Origin: Nocardia pneumoniae NBRC 100136
GTDB lineage: Bacteria > Actinomycetota > Actinomycetes > Mycobacteriales > Mycobacteriaceae
Length of the DNA stretch: 64,000 nucleotides
Direction of reading: 5' to 3'
Assembly: GCF_000308755.1 (NCBI RefSeq)
Contig: NZ_BAGF01000084.1
Span: 124,001 to 188,000 of the forward strand
Translations under genes and position numbers: made by a program
Shown here: piece by piece, positions 16,238 to 24,880 of the stretch
Position numbering within the stretch: position 1 is the first letter of the stretch
Layout: each line of letters opens with the position of its first letter
Notes under the pieces: model-generated
What the model saw: the letters and a program-made list of their open reading frames with translations, nothing else
The model's database searches: none
What the model was told of the DNA's origin: nothing

Positions 16238-16320
16238 CTCGTCCCCCTGGCGCGTGTATGTTCCGTTGAGTTGGAAGCACCCGGTGCCGGGAATCTGCCC
16301 CCGCGGCGTTGGGTGCTGCG

Positions 16321-16335
16321 GTTCACGGTATGAAC
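16321..16335. promoter_or_regulatory. inverted repeat GTTCA-N5-TGAAC
   Basis: Perfect dyad in the 189-bp divergent region between the small operon and the XRE gene. Its centre is 32 bp, about three helical turns, from a second dyad at 16353-16367. Confidence 0.45.
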
Positions 16336-16352
16336 GCGCCAAATACTGATCA

Positions 16353-16367
16353 GGTACATTCCGTACC
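16353..16367. promoter_or_regulatory. inverted repeat GGTAC-N5-GTACC
   Basis: Perfect dyad with the same 5-5-5 geometry as the one at 16321-16335 but a different sequence. Likely an operator for the adjacent XRE protein or another regulator. Confidence 0.45.
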
Positions 16368-16426
16368 CCATGCCACCTGGTCCGATACGCTTTACTCATA
16401 TGGGTTGAGTGCGGAGGAGGGGCACC

Positions 16427-17653
16427 ATGCAGGAACCCCGGGGTGAAGCATCTGTCGGCATGCGAATCAAGAGGCTGCGCGAGCGCGCGGGCATGTCGAG
16501 GCCCGTCCTGGCTGGTCTCGTCGGCCGGTCGGCGGAGTGGATCAAAGCCGTTGAATCGGGCCGTCTCCAGTGTCCGAAGCTGCCGATGCTGCTACGAATC
16601 GCACGGGCCCTTGAAGTCAAGGATCTTGCCGAGCTGACCGGCAACGGTCACGCCGTGTCGGTGGCGGTGTTCGCGGGCGAGCAGCATGAGGCGCTGGCCG
16701 AGGTGCGTCACGCGCTTACGGACTATCGGATGGCGGCCGGTGCACGCCCGGCCAGTGCCGAGCATCTGGCTATCCGGTTGGATCAGGCGTGGAAGATCCG
16801 TCATACCAGCCCCGATCACCGAACCCAGTTGGGAGCGTTGCTACCCGGCCTGATCAGGGACGCGCAGCAAGCCGCCCGTATCCCGGGGCCGGACCGCAGG
16901 AAGGCACGCCGCATCCTCGCCGCCGTGTACCAGCTGGCCGACTTCTATGTCGCGTATCAACCTGCCCCGGAGCTGGTTTGGCTGGTCGCCGACCGAGCCA
17001 TGAACGAGGGCTTCGAAGCCGACGACCCGTACGTGATCGCGTGCAGCACATGGGCGATGGTGCAGGCGCTCCGGGACTCCGGCCGCTGGGAAGAGGCGGT
17101 CGGACTGGCACGGGACGCCCTGGATCAACTCGCGCCCTATCTCGACAGGGATGGGACACCGGACGATTGGCGGGGCATCGCGGGCGCTCTCGAAGCCGAG
17201 GTGGCGTACGTGCATGCTCGCCGCGGCCGTCACGGGGAGGCGTGGGAGCGCTGGGAGTCAGCCGACGAGATTGCCCGGAACTTGGGGCCGAGCTATCGGC
17301 ATGTGCAGACGTCATTCTCCATGCCGGTGATGGCCGCGCACGCGACGACACTCGGGGTGGAACTACGGCGCTCAGCGGAAGCGCTGCGTGCCGCGAGGGA
17401 CTTGGATGCGGAGACGATCGTGTCGGTGCCGCGCCGCAGCCGCCACTACATCGAGGTGGCGCGCGTGTACGCGCAGCGCCGGGAGAACGCCGCTGCGTTC
17501 GCGATGCTGGTGAAGTCGGAGCAAACAGCGCCGGAGACCATCCGATACAACGGGTTCGCGCGGGAAATGATCCATGACCTGGTGCAGCATCCGCCGACAG
17601 GAATGAGCCGTGACATGCAAGACCTGAGCCGCCGCATCGGCGTACCCGTGTAG
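16427..17653 (+). CDS. XRE-family regulator with C-terminal TPR-like helical domain
   Basis: 408 residues. The N-terminal helix-turn-helix is GMRIKRLRERAGMSRPVLAGLVGRSAEWIKAVESG (about 11-45). Residues about 90-400 are helical and TPR-like (RRILAAVYQLADFYVAYQPAPELVWLVADRAM, GRWEEAVGLARDALDQL, HYIEVARVYAQRRENAAAFAML). This layout is common in actinobacterial regulators with a ligand- or peptide-sensing helical half. ATG 16427 follows GGAGGAGGGG. It faces three small genes that look like its regulatory targets. Confidence 0.85.
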   Translation: MQEPRGEASVGMRIKRLRERAGMSRPVLAGLVGRSAEWIKAVESGRLQCPKLPMLLRIARALEVKDLAELTGNGHAVSVAVFAGEQHEALAEVRHALTDYRMAAGARPASAEHLAIRLDQAWKIRHTSPDHRTQLGALLPGLIRDAQQAARIPGPDRRKARRILAAVYQLADFYVAYQPAPELVWLVADRAMNEGFEADDPYVIACSTWAMVQALRDSGRWEEAVGLARDALDQLAPYLDRDGTPDDWRGIAGALEAEVAYVHARRGRHGEAWERWESADEIARNLGPSYRHVQTSFSMPVMAAHATTLGVELRRSAEALRAARDLDAETIVSVPRRSRHYIEVARVYAQRRENAAAFAMLVKSEQTAPETIRYNGFAREMIHDLVQHPPTGMSRDMQDLSRRIGVPV

Positions 17654-17729
17654 CAGCTGCTTGAGGGCTATTGCGCCGTCGCAGGCCGGATGGGTTGGTG
17701 TGTTCCTGCGGTGCGATGAGGCGGGGAAT

Positions 17730-19067
17730 CTATCCGAGCCAATCCAGCACGGACGCCGCCGTCCAGGACTGCTGCATGCTGCCGAGTGGTTCGCCGGTGA
17801 ACGGCTCGTAGTACTCGGCGAAGGCGCCGTCGCTGGCCTGGCGCAGGCCCTCGGCGCGCAGCATGAACGAACGCTCGGCCCAGCCCCGCCTGGCGAAGAC
17901 CCAGGAGAACAGCCAGCTCATCACCGGCCACACCGGGCCGCGCCAATACTCGCGCTGGCGGAAGTCCTTGGAGACCGGCGAGGTCGACGGCGGCAGGGCG
18001 TAGCGCAGATCCGGGTGCCCGCAGAAGCGTGGTCCCTCGAACAGCCGCAGCAGGCTGCGCTCGGTGTCGCGGGGCAGCCCGCCGCACAGCAGCGGCGCGA
18101 ACATCGACAGCGTCTCGGTGTTGATCCACCGCCGCAACCGCACGTCGAAGTCGCGGGCGGCACCGGTGCGGGCATCGGTGGTCGCGATGACGCCCGCGCG
18201 AAAACGGTCGGCCCACGCGTACAGGTCGCGCACGTCGGCGTTGGGCTGCTTGTACTCCTCGCCGATGTTCGCCAGGACCTCGCAGGCCAGCGAGAAGATC
18301 CCGGTGACGAACACGTCCTCGACGGCGAAGCTCATGGTCGAGGCGAGCTGGTAGTCGTCGTAGCCCGCGCGGCGCATCTGCTCGACCAGCCATAGATAGC
18401 GGTCGTACTCGCGGTCGGTCGGGCGCTGGGTCGGATCGGAGATCACCAGCACGTCCTCGCGACGGTAGGGCGGCAGGTCGCCTGGGATCACGTTCTCATA
18501 GGCGCGGTCCCAGCGCGGCGAGTTGTCCATCCCGGACTCCCAGCCGTGATACAGGGTGATCCGGCCGGTCTCCTTCGGATCCCGGGCGTGCGCCAGCCAG
18601 CGGTGCCAGCGCACCAGGTCCGGCCAGCGCCGGTTGAGGAACTCCTCGGCCACCGCCCTGGTAGTGCGCCCGTGCCTGCGAGAATGATCCAGAATCCGCT
18701 GCACCGCGATGGCGTGCACCGGTGGCTGGGTGATCCCGGAGGTGTCCGGGCCGTCCGGTGCGTTGGCGGCCAGCTTGCGGCACTCCCAGCGGGCCGGACC
18801 GGGAAAATAGCCGTCCACGCCGTTGGCGAAGACGATGTGCGGGATCATCCCGTTCTTCCACTGCGCCGACAGCAGCGTGTCCAGCTCGACCACCGCGCGC
18901 TCCACGCTCAGCGGAGCCAGGCCCACCGCGACGAACGCCGCGTCCCAGCTCCACATGTGCGGATACAGCCGGGGCGCCGCGGTGGTCATCGTGCCCAAGT
19001 CGTTCCCGCGCAGCAGGTAGGCAGCGCGGGCCGCGAGCTGGGTTGGGGTGAAGCCCGGGTGTGCCAT
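17730..19067 (-). CDS. ggh: glucosylglycerate hydrolase (GH63)
   Basis: 445-residue cytosolic GH63 enzyme. It matches the mycobacterial glucosylglycerate hydrolase that splits glucosylglycerate, a solute stored under nitrogen limitation and salt stress, into glucose and glycerate. (alpha/alpha)6-barrel motifs are WSWDAAFVAVGL (D42), RWECRKLAANAPDG, YHGWESGMDNSPRWD (D181), EYWRGPVWP, and EYYEPFTGEPLGS (E418). D181 and E418 line up with the catalytic D182 and E419 I recall for M. hassiacum Ggh. The ATG at 19067 is chosen because conserved sequence begins there. A glycerate kinase 15 kb away could use the product, but no operon links them. Confidence 0.85.
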   Translation of the reverse strand: MAHPGFTPTQLAARAAYLLRGNDLGTMTTAAPRLYPHMWSWDAAFVAVGLAPLSVERAVVELDTLLSAQWKNGMIPHIVFANGVDGYFPGPARWECRKLAANAPDGPDTSGITQPPVHAIAVQRILDHSRRHGRTTRAVAEEFLNRRWPDLVRWHRWLAHARDPKETGRITLYHGWESGMDNSPRWDRAYENVIPGDLPPYRREDVLVISDPTQRPTDREYDRYLWLVEQMRRAGYDDYQLASTMSFAVEDVFVTGIFSLACEVLANIGEEYKQPNADVRDLYAWADRFRAGVIATTDARTGAARDFDVRLRRWINTETLSMFAPLLCGGLPRDTERSLLRLFEGPRFCGHPDLRYALPPSTSPVSKDFRQREYWRGPVWPVMSWLFSWVFARRGWAERSFMLRAEGLRQASDGAFAEYYEPFTGEPLGSMQQSWTAASVLDWLG

Positions 19068-19296
19068 CCCCCTATTCTGCGATGTCACCCGCAGATATGC
19101 CCGCTCAGCGGTGTCCGTTTCGGCCCCGTCCCGTCGGCCGGTGGCCGGATCGTCTTCGGCGGTTCTCACTCTCGAATGCCCCATCCCGTGATCGCTGCTC
19201 GAGAATTGTCAGTCGACTCATGCCCGCATGGCTAGTCCTTCGTCCAGTGCTACGGGTTTTTACGCCTTAGTTCCACCGCCGGTTACGGTGGGGCTC

Positions 19297-19986
19297 ATGA
19301 CTTCCGCCGCGACCTCGAAACCGACCGCGTTGATCACCGGCGCCAGCCGCGGGCTCGGCGCCGCCATCGCCCGCGAGCTCGCACCGACGCATGACCTGCT
19401 GCTCGGCGCCCGATCGGCGCAGGCGCTGCGCGGCATTCTGGCGGAGCTGCCCGCCGCGACGGGCTGGCCGGTCGAGTTGACCGACTATCCCGCCGTCGCC
19501 GCGGCGGTCGCGCCGATCCAGCGGCTGGATGTGCTGGTGCACAACGCCGGTATCGCGGACCTGGGTACCGTCGCGGGCTCCACGGTCGAGCAATGGCGAA
19601 ACACCTTGGAAGCCAACCTGATCGCCGTAGCGGAGCTGACCAGGTTGCTGCTTCCCGCCTTGCGGGCGGCCAACGGCCATGTGGTGTTGATCAACTCGGG
19701 CGCCGGGCTGCGGGCGAACGCGGGCTGGGCCTCGTATGCCGCGAGCAAATTCGGGCTGCGCGCGTTCGGTGACGCACTGCGGCTGGAAGAACCCGATCTG
19801 CGCGTGACCTCGATTCATCCGGGTCGCATCGATACCGATATGCAGCGCGAGATCATCGCCGGAGAGGGCCGCGAGTATCGCCCTGAGGAATTCCTCACAC
19901 CGGAGACGGTCGCGTACGCGGTGCGCGCCGCCATCGACACCCCGCGCGACGCGCATCCCACCGAGATCGTGCTGCGGCCGTACTGA
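19297..19986 (+). CDS. short-chain dehydrogenase/reductase
   Basis: 229-residue classical SDR. Cofactor motif TGASRGLGAAIA (about 14-25), NAG motif LVHNAGIAD, catalytic Ser in INSGAG and YAASKFG with the Tyr-Lys pair. The sequence GARSAQAL after the second strand suggests NADP(H). Substrate unknown. ATG 19297 follows GGTGGGG. The 229-bp divergent region to ggh lacks an obvious operator. Convergent with leuS. Confidence 0.88.
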   Translation: MTSAATSKPTALITGASRGLGAAIARELAPTHDLLLGARSAQALRGILAELPAATGWPVELTDYPAVAAAVAPIQRLDVLVHNAGIADLGTVAGSTVEQWRNTLEANLIAVAELTRLLLPALRAANGHVVLINSGAGLRANAGWASYAASKFGLRAFGDALRLEEPDLRVTSIHPGRIDTDMQREIIAGEGREYRPEEFLTPETVAYAVRAAIDTPRDAHPTEIVLRPY

Positions 19987-20043
19987 CCGAGACGGCGTGG
20001 AGGCACGCTCGGCGCACGGCCGCGCCGCCGACCGACGGTCGCC

Positions 20044-22890
20044 TCAGGCGACGATGTTCACCAAACGCCCCGGCACCACGATCAGCTTGCGCGGCGTCGC
20101 TCCATTGAGCAGCTCGGTGATCTTCTCGTCGGCCAGCGCGGCCGCCTCGATCGTCGCGTTGTCGGCGTCCGCCGCCACCTGAATCCGGCTGCGCACCTTG
20201 CCGTTCACCTGGATCGGGTACTCCACCGACTCCTCCACCAACAGGGCGGGGTCGGCGACCGGGAAGGGGCCGTGCGCCAGGGATTCGGTATGGCCCAGCC
20301 GTTCCCACAGCTCCTCGGCGATGTGCGGGGCCAGCGGAGCCAGCATCAGCACCATCGGCTCCACCACCGAGCGCGGCGCGCCGCCCGGGTAGGACTTGGT
20401 CAGGTGGTTGGTCAGCTCGATCAGCTTGGCGCCCGCCGTGTTGTCGCGCAGGGCGGCGAAATCCTCGTCCACACCCGCGATCGTCTTGTGCAGCAGCCGC
20501 AGCGTCTCGTCCGTCGGCGCGGCGTCGGTGACCCGCAGCGCGCCGGTCTCCTCGTTCACCACCAGCCGCCACACGCGTTGCAGGAACCGGTGCGCGCCGA
20601 CGACGTCCTTGGTCGCCCACGGCCGCGAGGTGTCCAGCGGACCCATCGCCATCTCGTAGAAGCGGAAGGTGTCCGCGCCGTACAGATCACACATCTCGTC
20701 GGGAGAGATGGCGTTCTTCAACGACTTGCCGATCTTGCCGTACTCCTGGAACACCTCGATCTCGGTGCCGGTGGCGTCGGTCCAGAAGAACGTGCCGCCC
20801 CGCTCGACGACCTCGGCGGCGGGCACGTACGCGCCACGCGCGTCGGTGTAGGCGTGCGCCTGGATGTAGCCCTGGTTGAACAGGCGCCGGTACGGTTCGC
20901 TCGCCGACACGTCACCCAGGTCGTACAGCACCTTCTGCCAGAACCGGGCGTACAGCAGGTGCAGCACCGCGTGCTCGACGCCGCCGACGTACAGGTCGAC
21001 GCCGCCCGGGTCGTTCGCGCCGTGCTCGGCGGGACGCGGGCCCAGCCAATACGCCTCGTTCTCCTTGGCGCAGAACGTCTCGGCGTTCGTCGGGTCGGCG
21101 TAGCGCAGCTCGTACCAGGAACTGCCCGCCCACTGCGGCATGACGTTGGTGTCGCGGCGGTAGCGCTTCGGCCCGTCGCCCAGATCCAGCTCGACCTCCA
21201 CCCAGTCGGTCGCCTTGGCCAGCGGCGGGGACGGCTCGGAATCCGCGTCGTCCGGGTCGAAGGTCACCGGGGCGAAATCGTCCAGCTCCGGCAGCCGCAC
21301 CGGCAGCATGGATTCCGGCAGCGCGTGCGGCGCGCCCTGCTCGTCGTAGACGATCGGGAACGGCTCGCCCCAATAGCGTTGGCGGGCGAACAGCCAGTCG
21401 CGCAACTTGTACTGGATGGTGCCCTTGCCGTGGCCGTCGGCTTCCAGCCGGGCGATCATCGCCGCCTTGGCCTCCTCGACGGACATGCCGTCGAGGTAGT
21501 CGGAGTTCACCAGCACGCCTTCGCCCGCGTGGGCGCCCGTCGCCAGGTCGCCGCCGCTGATGACCTCGATGATCGGCAGCCCGAGCACGGAGGCGAACTC
21601 CCAGTCGCGGTGGTCGTGCCCTGGCACCGCCATGATCGCGCCGGTGCCGTAGCCGCTGAGCACGTAGTCGGCGATGAAGATCGGCACGGCCTTGCCGTTG
21701 GCCGGGTTGATCGCGTAGTTGCCCAGGAAGACGCCCGTCTTCTCCTTGTTCTCCTGACGCTCCAGATCCGACTTCGCGGCAATCGACTTGCGGTAGGCCG
21801 CAACGGCGTCGGCCGGTGTGGCGGCGCCGTCATTGGTCCAGCGCGGGTCGGTGCCCTCCGGCCACGAGGCCGCGGTGAGCTTGTCGACCAGCTCGTGTTC
21901 CGGCGCGAGCACGACATACGTGGCGCCGAACAGGGTGTCGGGGCGGGTGGTGAAGACCTCGATCTGTTCGCCGTCGGCGTCGAACTTCACCTGCGCGCCG
22001 CGGGATCGTCCGATCCAGTTGCGCTGCATGGTCTTCACGTTCTCCGGCCATTCCAACCGGTCCAGGTCGTCGACCAGTCGATCGGAGTAGGCGGTGATGC
22101 GCATCATCCACTGGCGCAGCCGCTTACGGAACACCGGGAAGTTGCCGCGCTCGCTGCGTCCGTCGGCGGTGACTTCTTCGTTGGCCAGCACGGTGCCGAG
22201 GCCGGGGCACCAGTTGACCACCGAATCGGTCTGGTACACCAGCCGATACGAGTCCAGCAGCGCGCCGCGATCGGCGGGCGACATCGTGTTCCAGGACCGG
22301 CCGTCCGGCACGGCCCGCGCGCCGGAGGCGAATTCCGCCTCCAGCTCGGCGATCGGGCGGGCCCGGTTCAGGTCCACGTCGTACCAGGCGTTGTAGATCC
22401 GCAGGAAGATCCACTGCGTCCAGCGGTAGTACTCCGGATCGGTGGTCGCGAAGCTGCGGCGCCGGTCGTGGCCGAGGCCGAGCCGGTCCAGCTGGCGCTG
22501 CATGGTGGCGATGTTCGATTCGGTGGTCACCCGGGGATGCGCGCCGGTCTGCACCGCGTACTGCTCGGCGGGCAGGCCGAACGCGTCGTAGCCCAGCGCG
22601 TGCAGCACGTTGCGTCCGTGCATCCGGTGATAGCGGGCGAAGACGTCCGTGGCGATGTAGCCGAGCGGATGCCCGACGTGCAGCCCCGCGCCCGACGGGT
22701 ACGGGAACATGTCCTGGATGAACAGCTTGTCGTCCGGAGTGGGGCCGGCCAGCGGGCCGACCGGATTCGGCGCATGAAAGGTTCCGCGCTCGTCCCACGC
22801 CTGCTGCCATCGGCGTTCGATGCGCCCGGCAAGCTCCGCGTTGTACCGGTGCTCTGGTACATCGCTTTCGGTTGCACGTGTGTCCTGCAC
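20044..22890 (-). CDS. leuS: leucyl-tRNA synthetase
   Basis: 948-residue class Ia synthetase that charges tRNA-Leu. The HIGH-type signature is GLHVGHPLGYIATD, the KMSKS-type loop is YGKIGKSLKNAISPDEM, and the CP1 editing domain holds TRPDTLFGATYVVLAPEH and GTGAIMAVPGHDHRDWEFA. The C-terminal domain ends IQVNGKVRSRIQVAAD. Length is normal for actinobacteria. ATG 22890 stands 161 bp from the divergent SdpI-like gene. I saw no T-box element. The neighbourhood resembles Rv0041 in M. tuberculosis. Confidence 0.97.
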   Translation of the reverse strand: MQDTRATESDVPEHRYNAELAGRIERRWQQAWDERGTFHAPNPVGPLAGPTPDDKLFIQDMFPYPSGAGLHVGHPLGYIATDVFARYHRMHGRNVLHALGYDAFGLPAEQYAVQTGAHPRVTTESNIATMQRQLDRLGLGHDRRRSFATTDPEYYRWTQWIFLRIYNAWYDVDLNRARPIAELEAEFASGARAVPDGRSWNTMSPADRGALLDSYRLVYQTDSVVNWCPGLGTVLANEEVTADGRSERGNFPVFRKRLRQWMMRITAYSDRLVDDLDRLEWPENVKTMQRNWIGRSRGAQVKFDADGEQIEVFTTRPDTLFGATYVVLAPEHELVDKLTAASWPEGTDPRWTNDGAATPADAVAAYRKSIAAKSDLERQENKEKTGVFLGNYAINPANGKAVPIFIADYVLSGYGTGAIMAVPGHDHRDWEFASVLGLPIIEVISGGDLATGAHAGEGVLVNSDYLDGMSVEEAKAAMIARLEADGHGKGTIQYKLRDWLFARQRYWGEPFPIVYDEQGAPHALPESMLPVRLPELDDFAPVTFDPDDADSEPSPPLAKATDWVEVELDLGDGPKRYRRDTNVMPQWAGSSWYELRYADPTNAETFCAKENEAYWLGPRPAEHGANDPGGVDLYVGGVEHAVLHLLYARFWQKVLYDLGDVSASEPYRRLFNQGYIQAHAYTDARGAYVPAAEVVERGGTFFWTDATGTEIEVFQEYGKIGKSLKNAISPDEMCDLYGADTFRFYEMAMGPLDTSRPWATKDVVGAHRFLQRVWRLVVNEETGALRVTDAAPTDETLRLLHKTIAGVDEDFAALRDNTAGAKLIELTNHLTKSYPGGAPRSVVEPMVLMLAPLAPHIAEELWERLGHTESLAHGPFPVADPALLVEESVEYPIQVNGKVRSRIQVAADADNATIEAAALADEKITELLNGATPRKLIVVPGRLVNIVA

Positions 22891-23052
22891 GGTCCTGCCT
22901 TCTTGTGGTCGCCGATCCCCGTCGAACTTCGCCTATCAGGGTAGAACGTGTGGTCGGCAGGACCGAAAATCGGGCTGGCCTGGACTTCCTGGCGCGTTCG
23001 CTGCGCACGGCCCGTCGGCGGCGGTTCGGCACCGATGCGCTAGCCTGCATGG

Positions 23053-23460
23053 GTGTTCGTCGTCGCTCTCGTCCTGTTCGTGCTGGCTGTGGTGGCCGTC
23101 GCCACCGGCGCACTCGGGCTGACCGGCCGTTTGCCCCGTAACCGTTTCTTCGGGGTGCACACCGAGGCCGCGCTGTCGAGCGATGAGACGTTCCGCGTCG
23201 CCAACCGTGTCGCCGCGCCCACGTCGATCGCGGCCGGGGCGCTGTTGTTCGCCGGTGGTCTCGTCGCGCTGGCTGCCAGCGGAATCGTGGCGCTCGTCGT
23301 CGCGGCCGGTGCCGCCGTCGTCGCGCTGTTCACCCTCGGCGCGGGCGCTACCGCCGCTGCTCAGGCCGCCGACGCCATCGCGCCGCCCGCCGAGGTCGGG
23401 GGCTGCGGCAGTTCCTGCGGCGCGTGCTCGCTTCGCGACGCCTGCCAGCCCGCAGGTTGA
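23053..23460 (+). CDS. SdpI-like membrane protein with Cys-rich tail
   Basis: 135 residues with three membrane segments: residues 3-22, about 53-75 and 76-95. Between the first two lies the SdpI family signature LPRNRFFGVHTEAALSSDETFRVANR. SdpI proteins are known as immunity factors against the SDP toxin in Bacillus, but most actinobacterial members are orphans. The C-terminus has CGSSCGACSLRDAC, which may bind metal or form disulfides. GTG 23053. Divergent from leuS. Confidence 0.82.
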   Translation: MFVVALVLFVLAVVAVATGALGLTGRLPRNRFFGVHTEAALSSDETFRVANRVAAPTSIAAGALLFAGGLVALAASGIVALVVAAGAAVVALFTLGAGATAAAQAADAIAPPAEVGGCGSSCGACSLRDACQPAG

Positions 23461-23487
23461 TCGGATACTCCGGGCGGCGAGCCACCG

Positions 23488-23865
23488 CTATTCCGCGCAG
23501 GCTGGTGGCGTGACACTGCGCGACAGCGGGCTGTCCACCGGAGTGACGTAGAGCACGCACAGTAATACCGGCACCGACCCCAGGTTGCGGGCCACATGCG
23601 GGTAGCGCGGCCCGCTCGGCTCCCGGAAGACCCGCCACCGACGGTAGGTCACCGGCGCGCAGTCCGCTCCGGGATGGTGCAGGGTCCCCCGGGCGACCAG
23701 GACGAACAGTGTGCCGTCGTGATAGTGCCAGCCACTGGTGCCGCCGGGTTCGATGAGCGTCTGGCGCAGAATGAACGCCCGCCGACCCAGAGTGAACCGG
23801 AACAGCACCCGACTCGCGGTGCCCTGCGCGGGGGCGGGATTCCGCTGATATTCGAACCGCGTCAT
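23488..23865 (-). CDS. cupin-domain protein
   Basis: 125 residues forming one cupin barrel. Motif 1 is GGTSGWHYHDGTLFVLVARGTL (HxH at the metal site), and the second motif GPRYPHVARNLG keeps one His. Probable metal-binding enzyme or sensor, substrate unknown. Single gene convergent with the SdpI-like gene. ATG 23865 lies 144 bp from the divergent GH25 gene. Confidence 0.75.
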   Translation of the reverse strand: MTRFEYQRNPAPAQGTASRVLFRFTLGRRAFILRQTLIEPGGTSGWHYHDGTLFVLVARGTLHHPGADCAPVTYRRWRVFREPSGPRYPHVARNLGSVPVLLCVLYVTPVDSPLSRSVTPPACAE

Positions 23866-23935
23866 CAGTCGATCGAACCACTCACCGCGCCATGCCCACC
23901 CGCCCAGGCAGGCAGATCCGGGCGGGTCCCGATCA

Positions 23936-23957
23936 ATAGTTAATTCTTAGCAACTAT
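23936..23957. promoter_or_regulatory. inverted repeat ATAGTT-N10-AACTAT
   Basis: Perfect 6-bp arms in an AT-rich island between the divergent cupin and GH25 genes. The 22-bp dyad resembles MarR-type operators in form. It is 52 bp before the GH25 start. Confidence 0.4.
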
Positions 23958-24008
23958 CTCATCTGTACCTCTAGTCGCATCAGACACAGCTGGCTATCGT
24001 CGAACGGC

Positions 24009-24755
24009 ATGAAAAGCCCTGTGGTGAGTTCGGCTCTACGCTGCCTCGGCATCGCGCTATCACTTTTCCTGCCAGCTGGCATTCACACAGCTACCATTTC
24101 GGCCGCGGCGCCGACCGGCCCCGATGTGTCGTCCTGGCAGCACCCCGAGGGGCGGATGATCGACTGGTTCGCCGTCAAGCGGGCGGGGCACGACTTCGCC
24201 ATGGTCAAGGCCACCGAAGGGCTCAGCTACGTCAACCCGTACTTCGTGACCGACAGCCTGCTGATGTTCGCCGCGGGCATGGCCCGTGGCACCTACCATT
24301 ACGCCCGGCCCGCCTTGCCGCCCGAACCGCAGGCCGCGATGTACGCGTCGGTGGCGCTCGGGCAGAACGGTCCACACGACCTGCCACCGGTGCTCGATCT
24401 CGAGGATTCCGGCGGCCTCGCGCCACCCGCCCTGATCGACTGGACTCGCCGCTACCTGGCCGCAGTGCAAGCCCTCACCGGCCGCGTCCCGATCATCTAC
24501 ACCTATCCCAGCTTCTGGCGCACGGCGATGGCCGACACAGCCGAGTTCGCCGGATACCCGCTGTGGATCGCCGACTATCGCGGCAATGCCCAGCCCGAAG
24601 TGCCCGGCGGGTGGTCGAACTGGACGTTCTGGCAGACGACCGACCGAGGCGCTATCCCCGGCATCGCGGGCCGGGTCGACCTCAACGTCTACAGCGGCGC
24701 CCAAGGCGATCTCGCCCGCTTCGCGAACATGGGCGGCCTCACCGGAAGCGGCTGA
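24009..24755 (+). CDS. secreted GH25 lysozyme (1,4-beta-N-acetylmuramidase)
   Basis: 248 residues. A signal peptide (residues 1-33, RCLGIALSLFLPAGIHTATISAAA) leads into a GH25 barrel: GPDVSSWQHPEG, DFAMVKATEGLSYVNPYF, YHYARP, VLDLEDSG with the catalytic acid pair, and WTFWQTTDRGAIPGI. GH25 enzymes cut the glycan chain of peptidoglycan, so it may remodel the wall or attack competitors. ATG 24009. Followed by two hairpins. Confidence 0.9.
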   Translation: MKSPVVSSALRCLGIALSLFLPAGIHTATISAAAPTGPDVSSWQHPEGRMIDWFAVKRAGHDFAMVKATEGLSYVNPYFVTDSLLMFAAGMARGTYHYARPALPPEPQAAMYASVALGQNGPHDLPPVLDLEDSGGLAPPALIDWTRRYLAAVQALTGRVPIIYTYPSFWRTAMADTAEFAGYPLWIADYRGNAQPEVPGGWSNWTFWQTTDRGAIPGIAGRVDLNVYSGAQGDLARFANMGGLTGSG

Positions 24756-24819
24756 CCGCACCTTCCCGACGGGTGCGGAGGTGGAGCCGCTACCCGCCCA
24801 GTCGAGTAGCGGCTCCACC
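24756..24819. terminator. two tandem hairpins between GH25 and PhoX genes
   Basis: First hairpin CCGCACC/GGTGCGG starts right after the GH25 stop. The second has a perfect 14-bp stem GGTGGAGCCGCTAC with a 12-base loop (24780-24819). It can serve both convergent genes. Confidence 0.75.
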
Positions 24820-24880
24820 CATGGGGAAAGCCGCGGGAGAAACGGCCGTGGTTGCAGGGTGGCCGGTCGCGGCTGAGGTG

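Noticed and set aside
20272..22944. 890-codon open frame antisense to leuS
   Set aside because: Mirror image of leuS codon bias with no recognisable domain.
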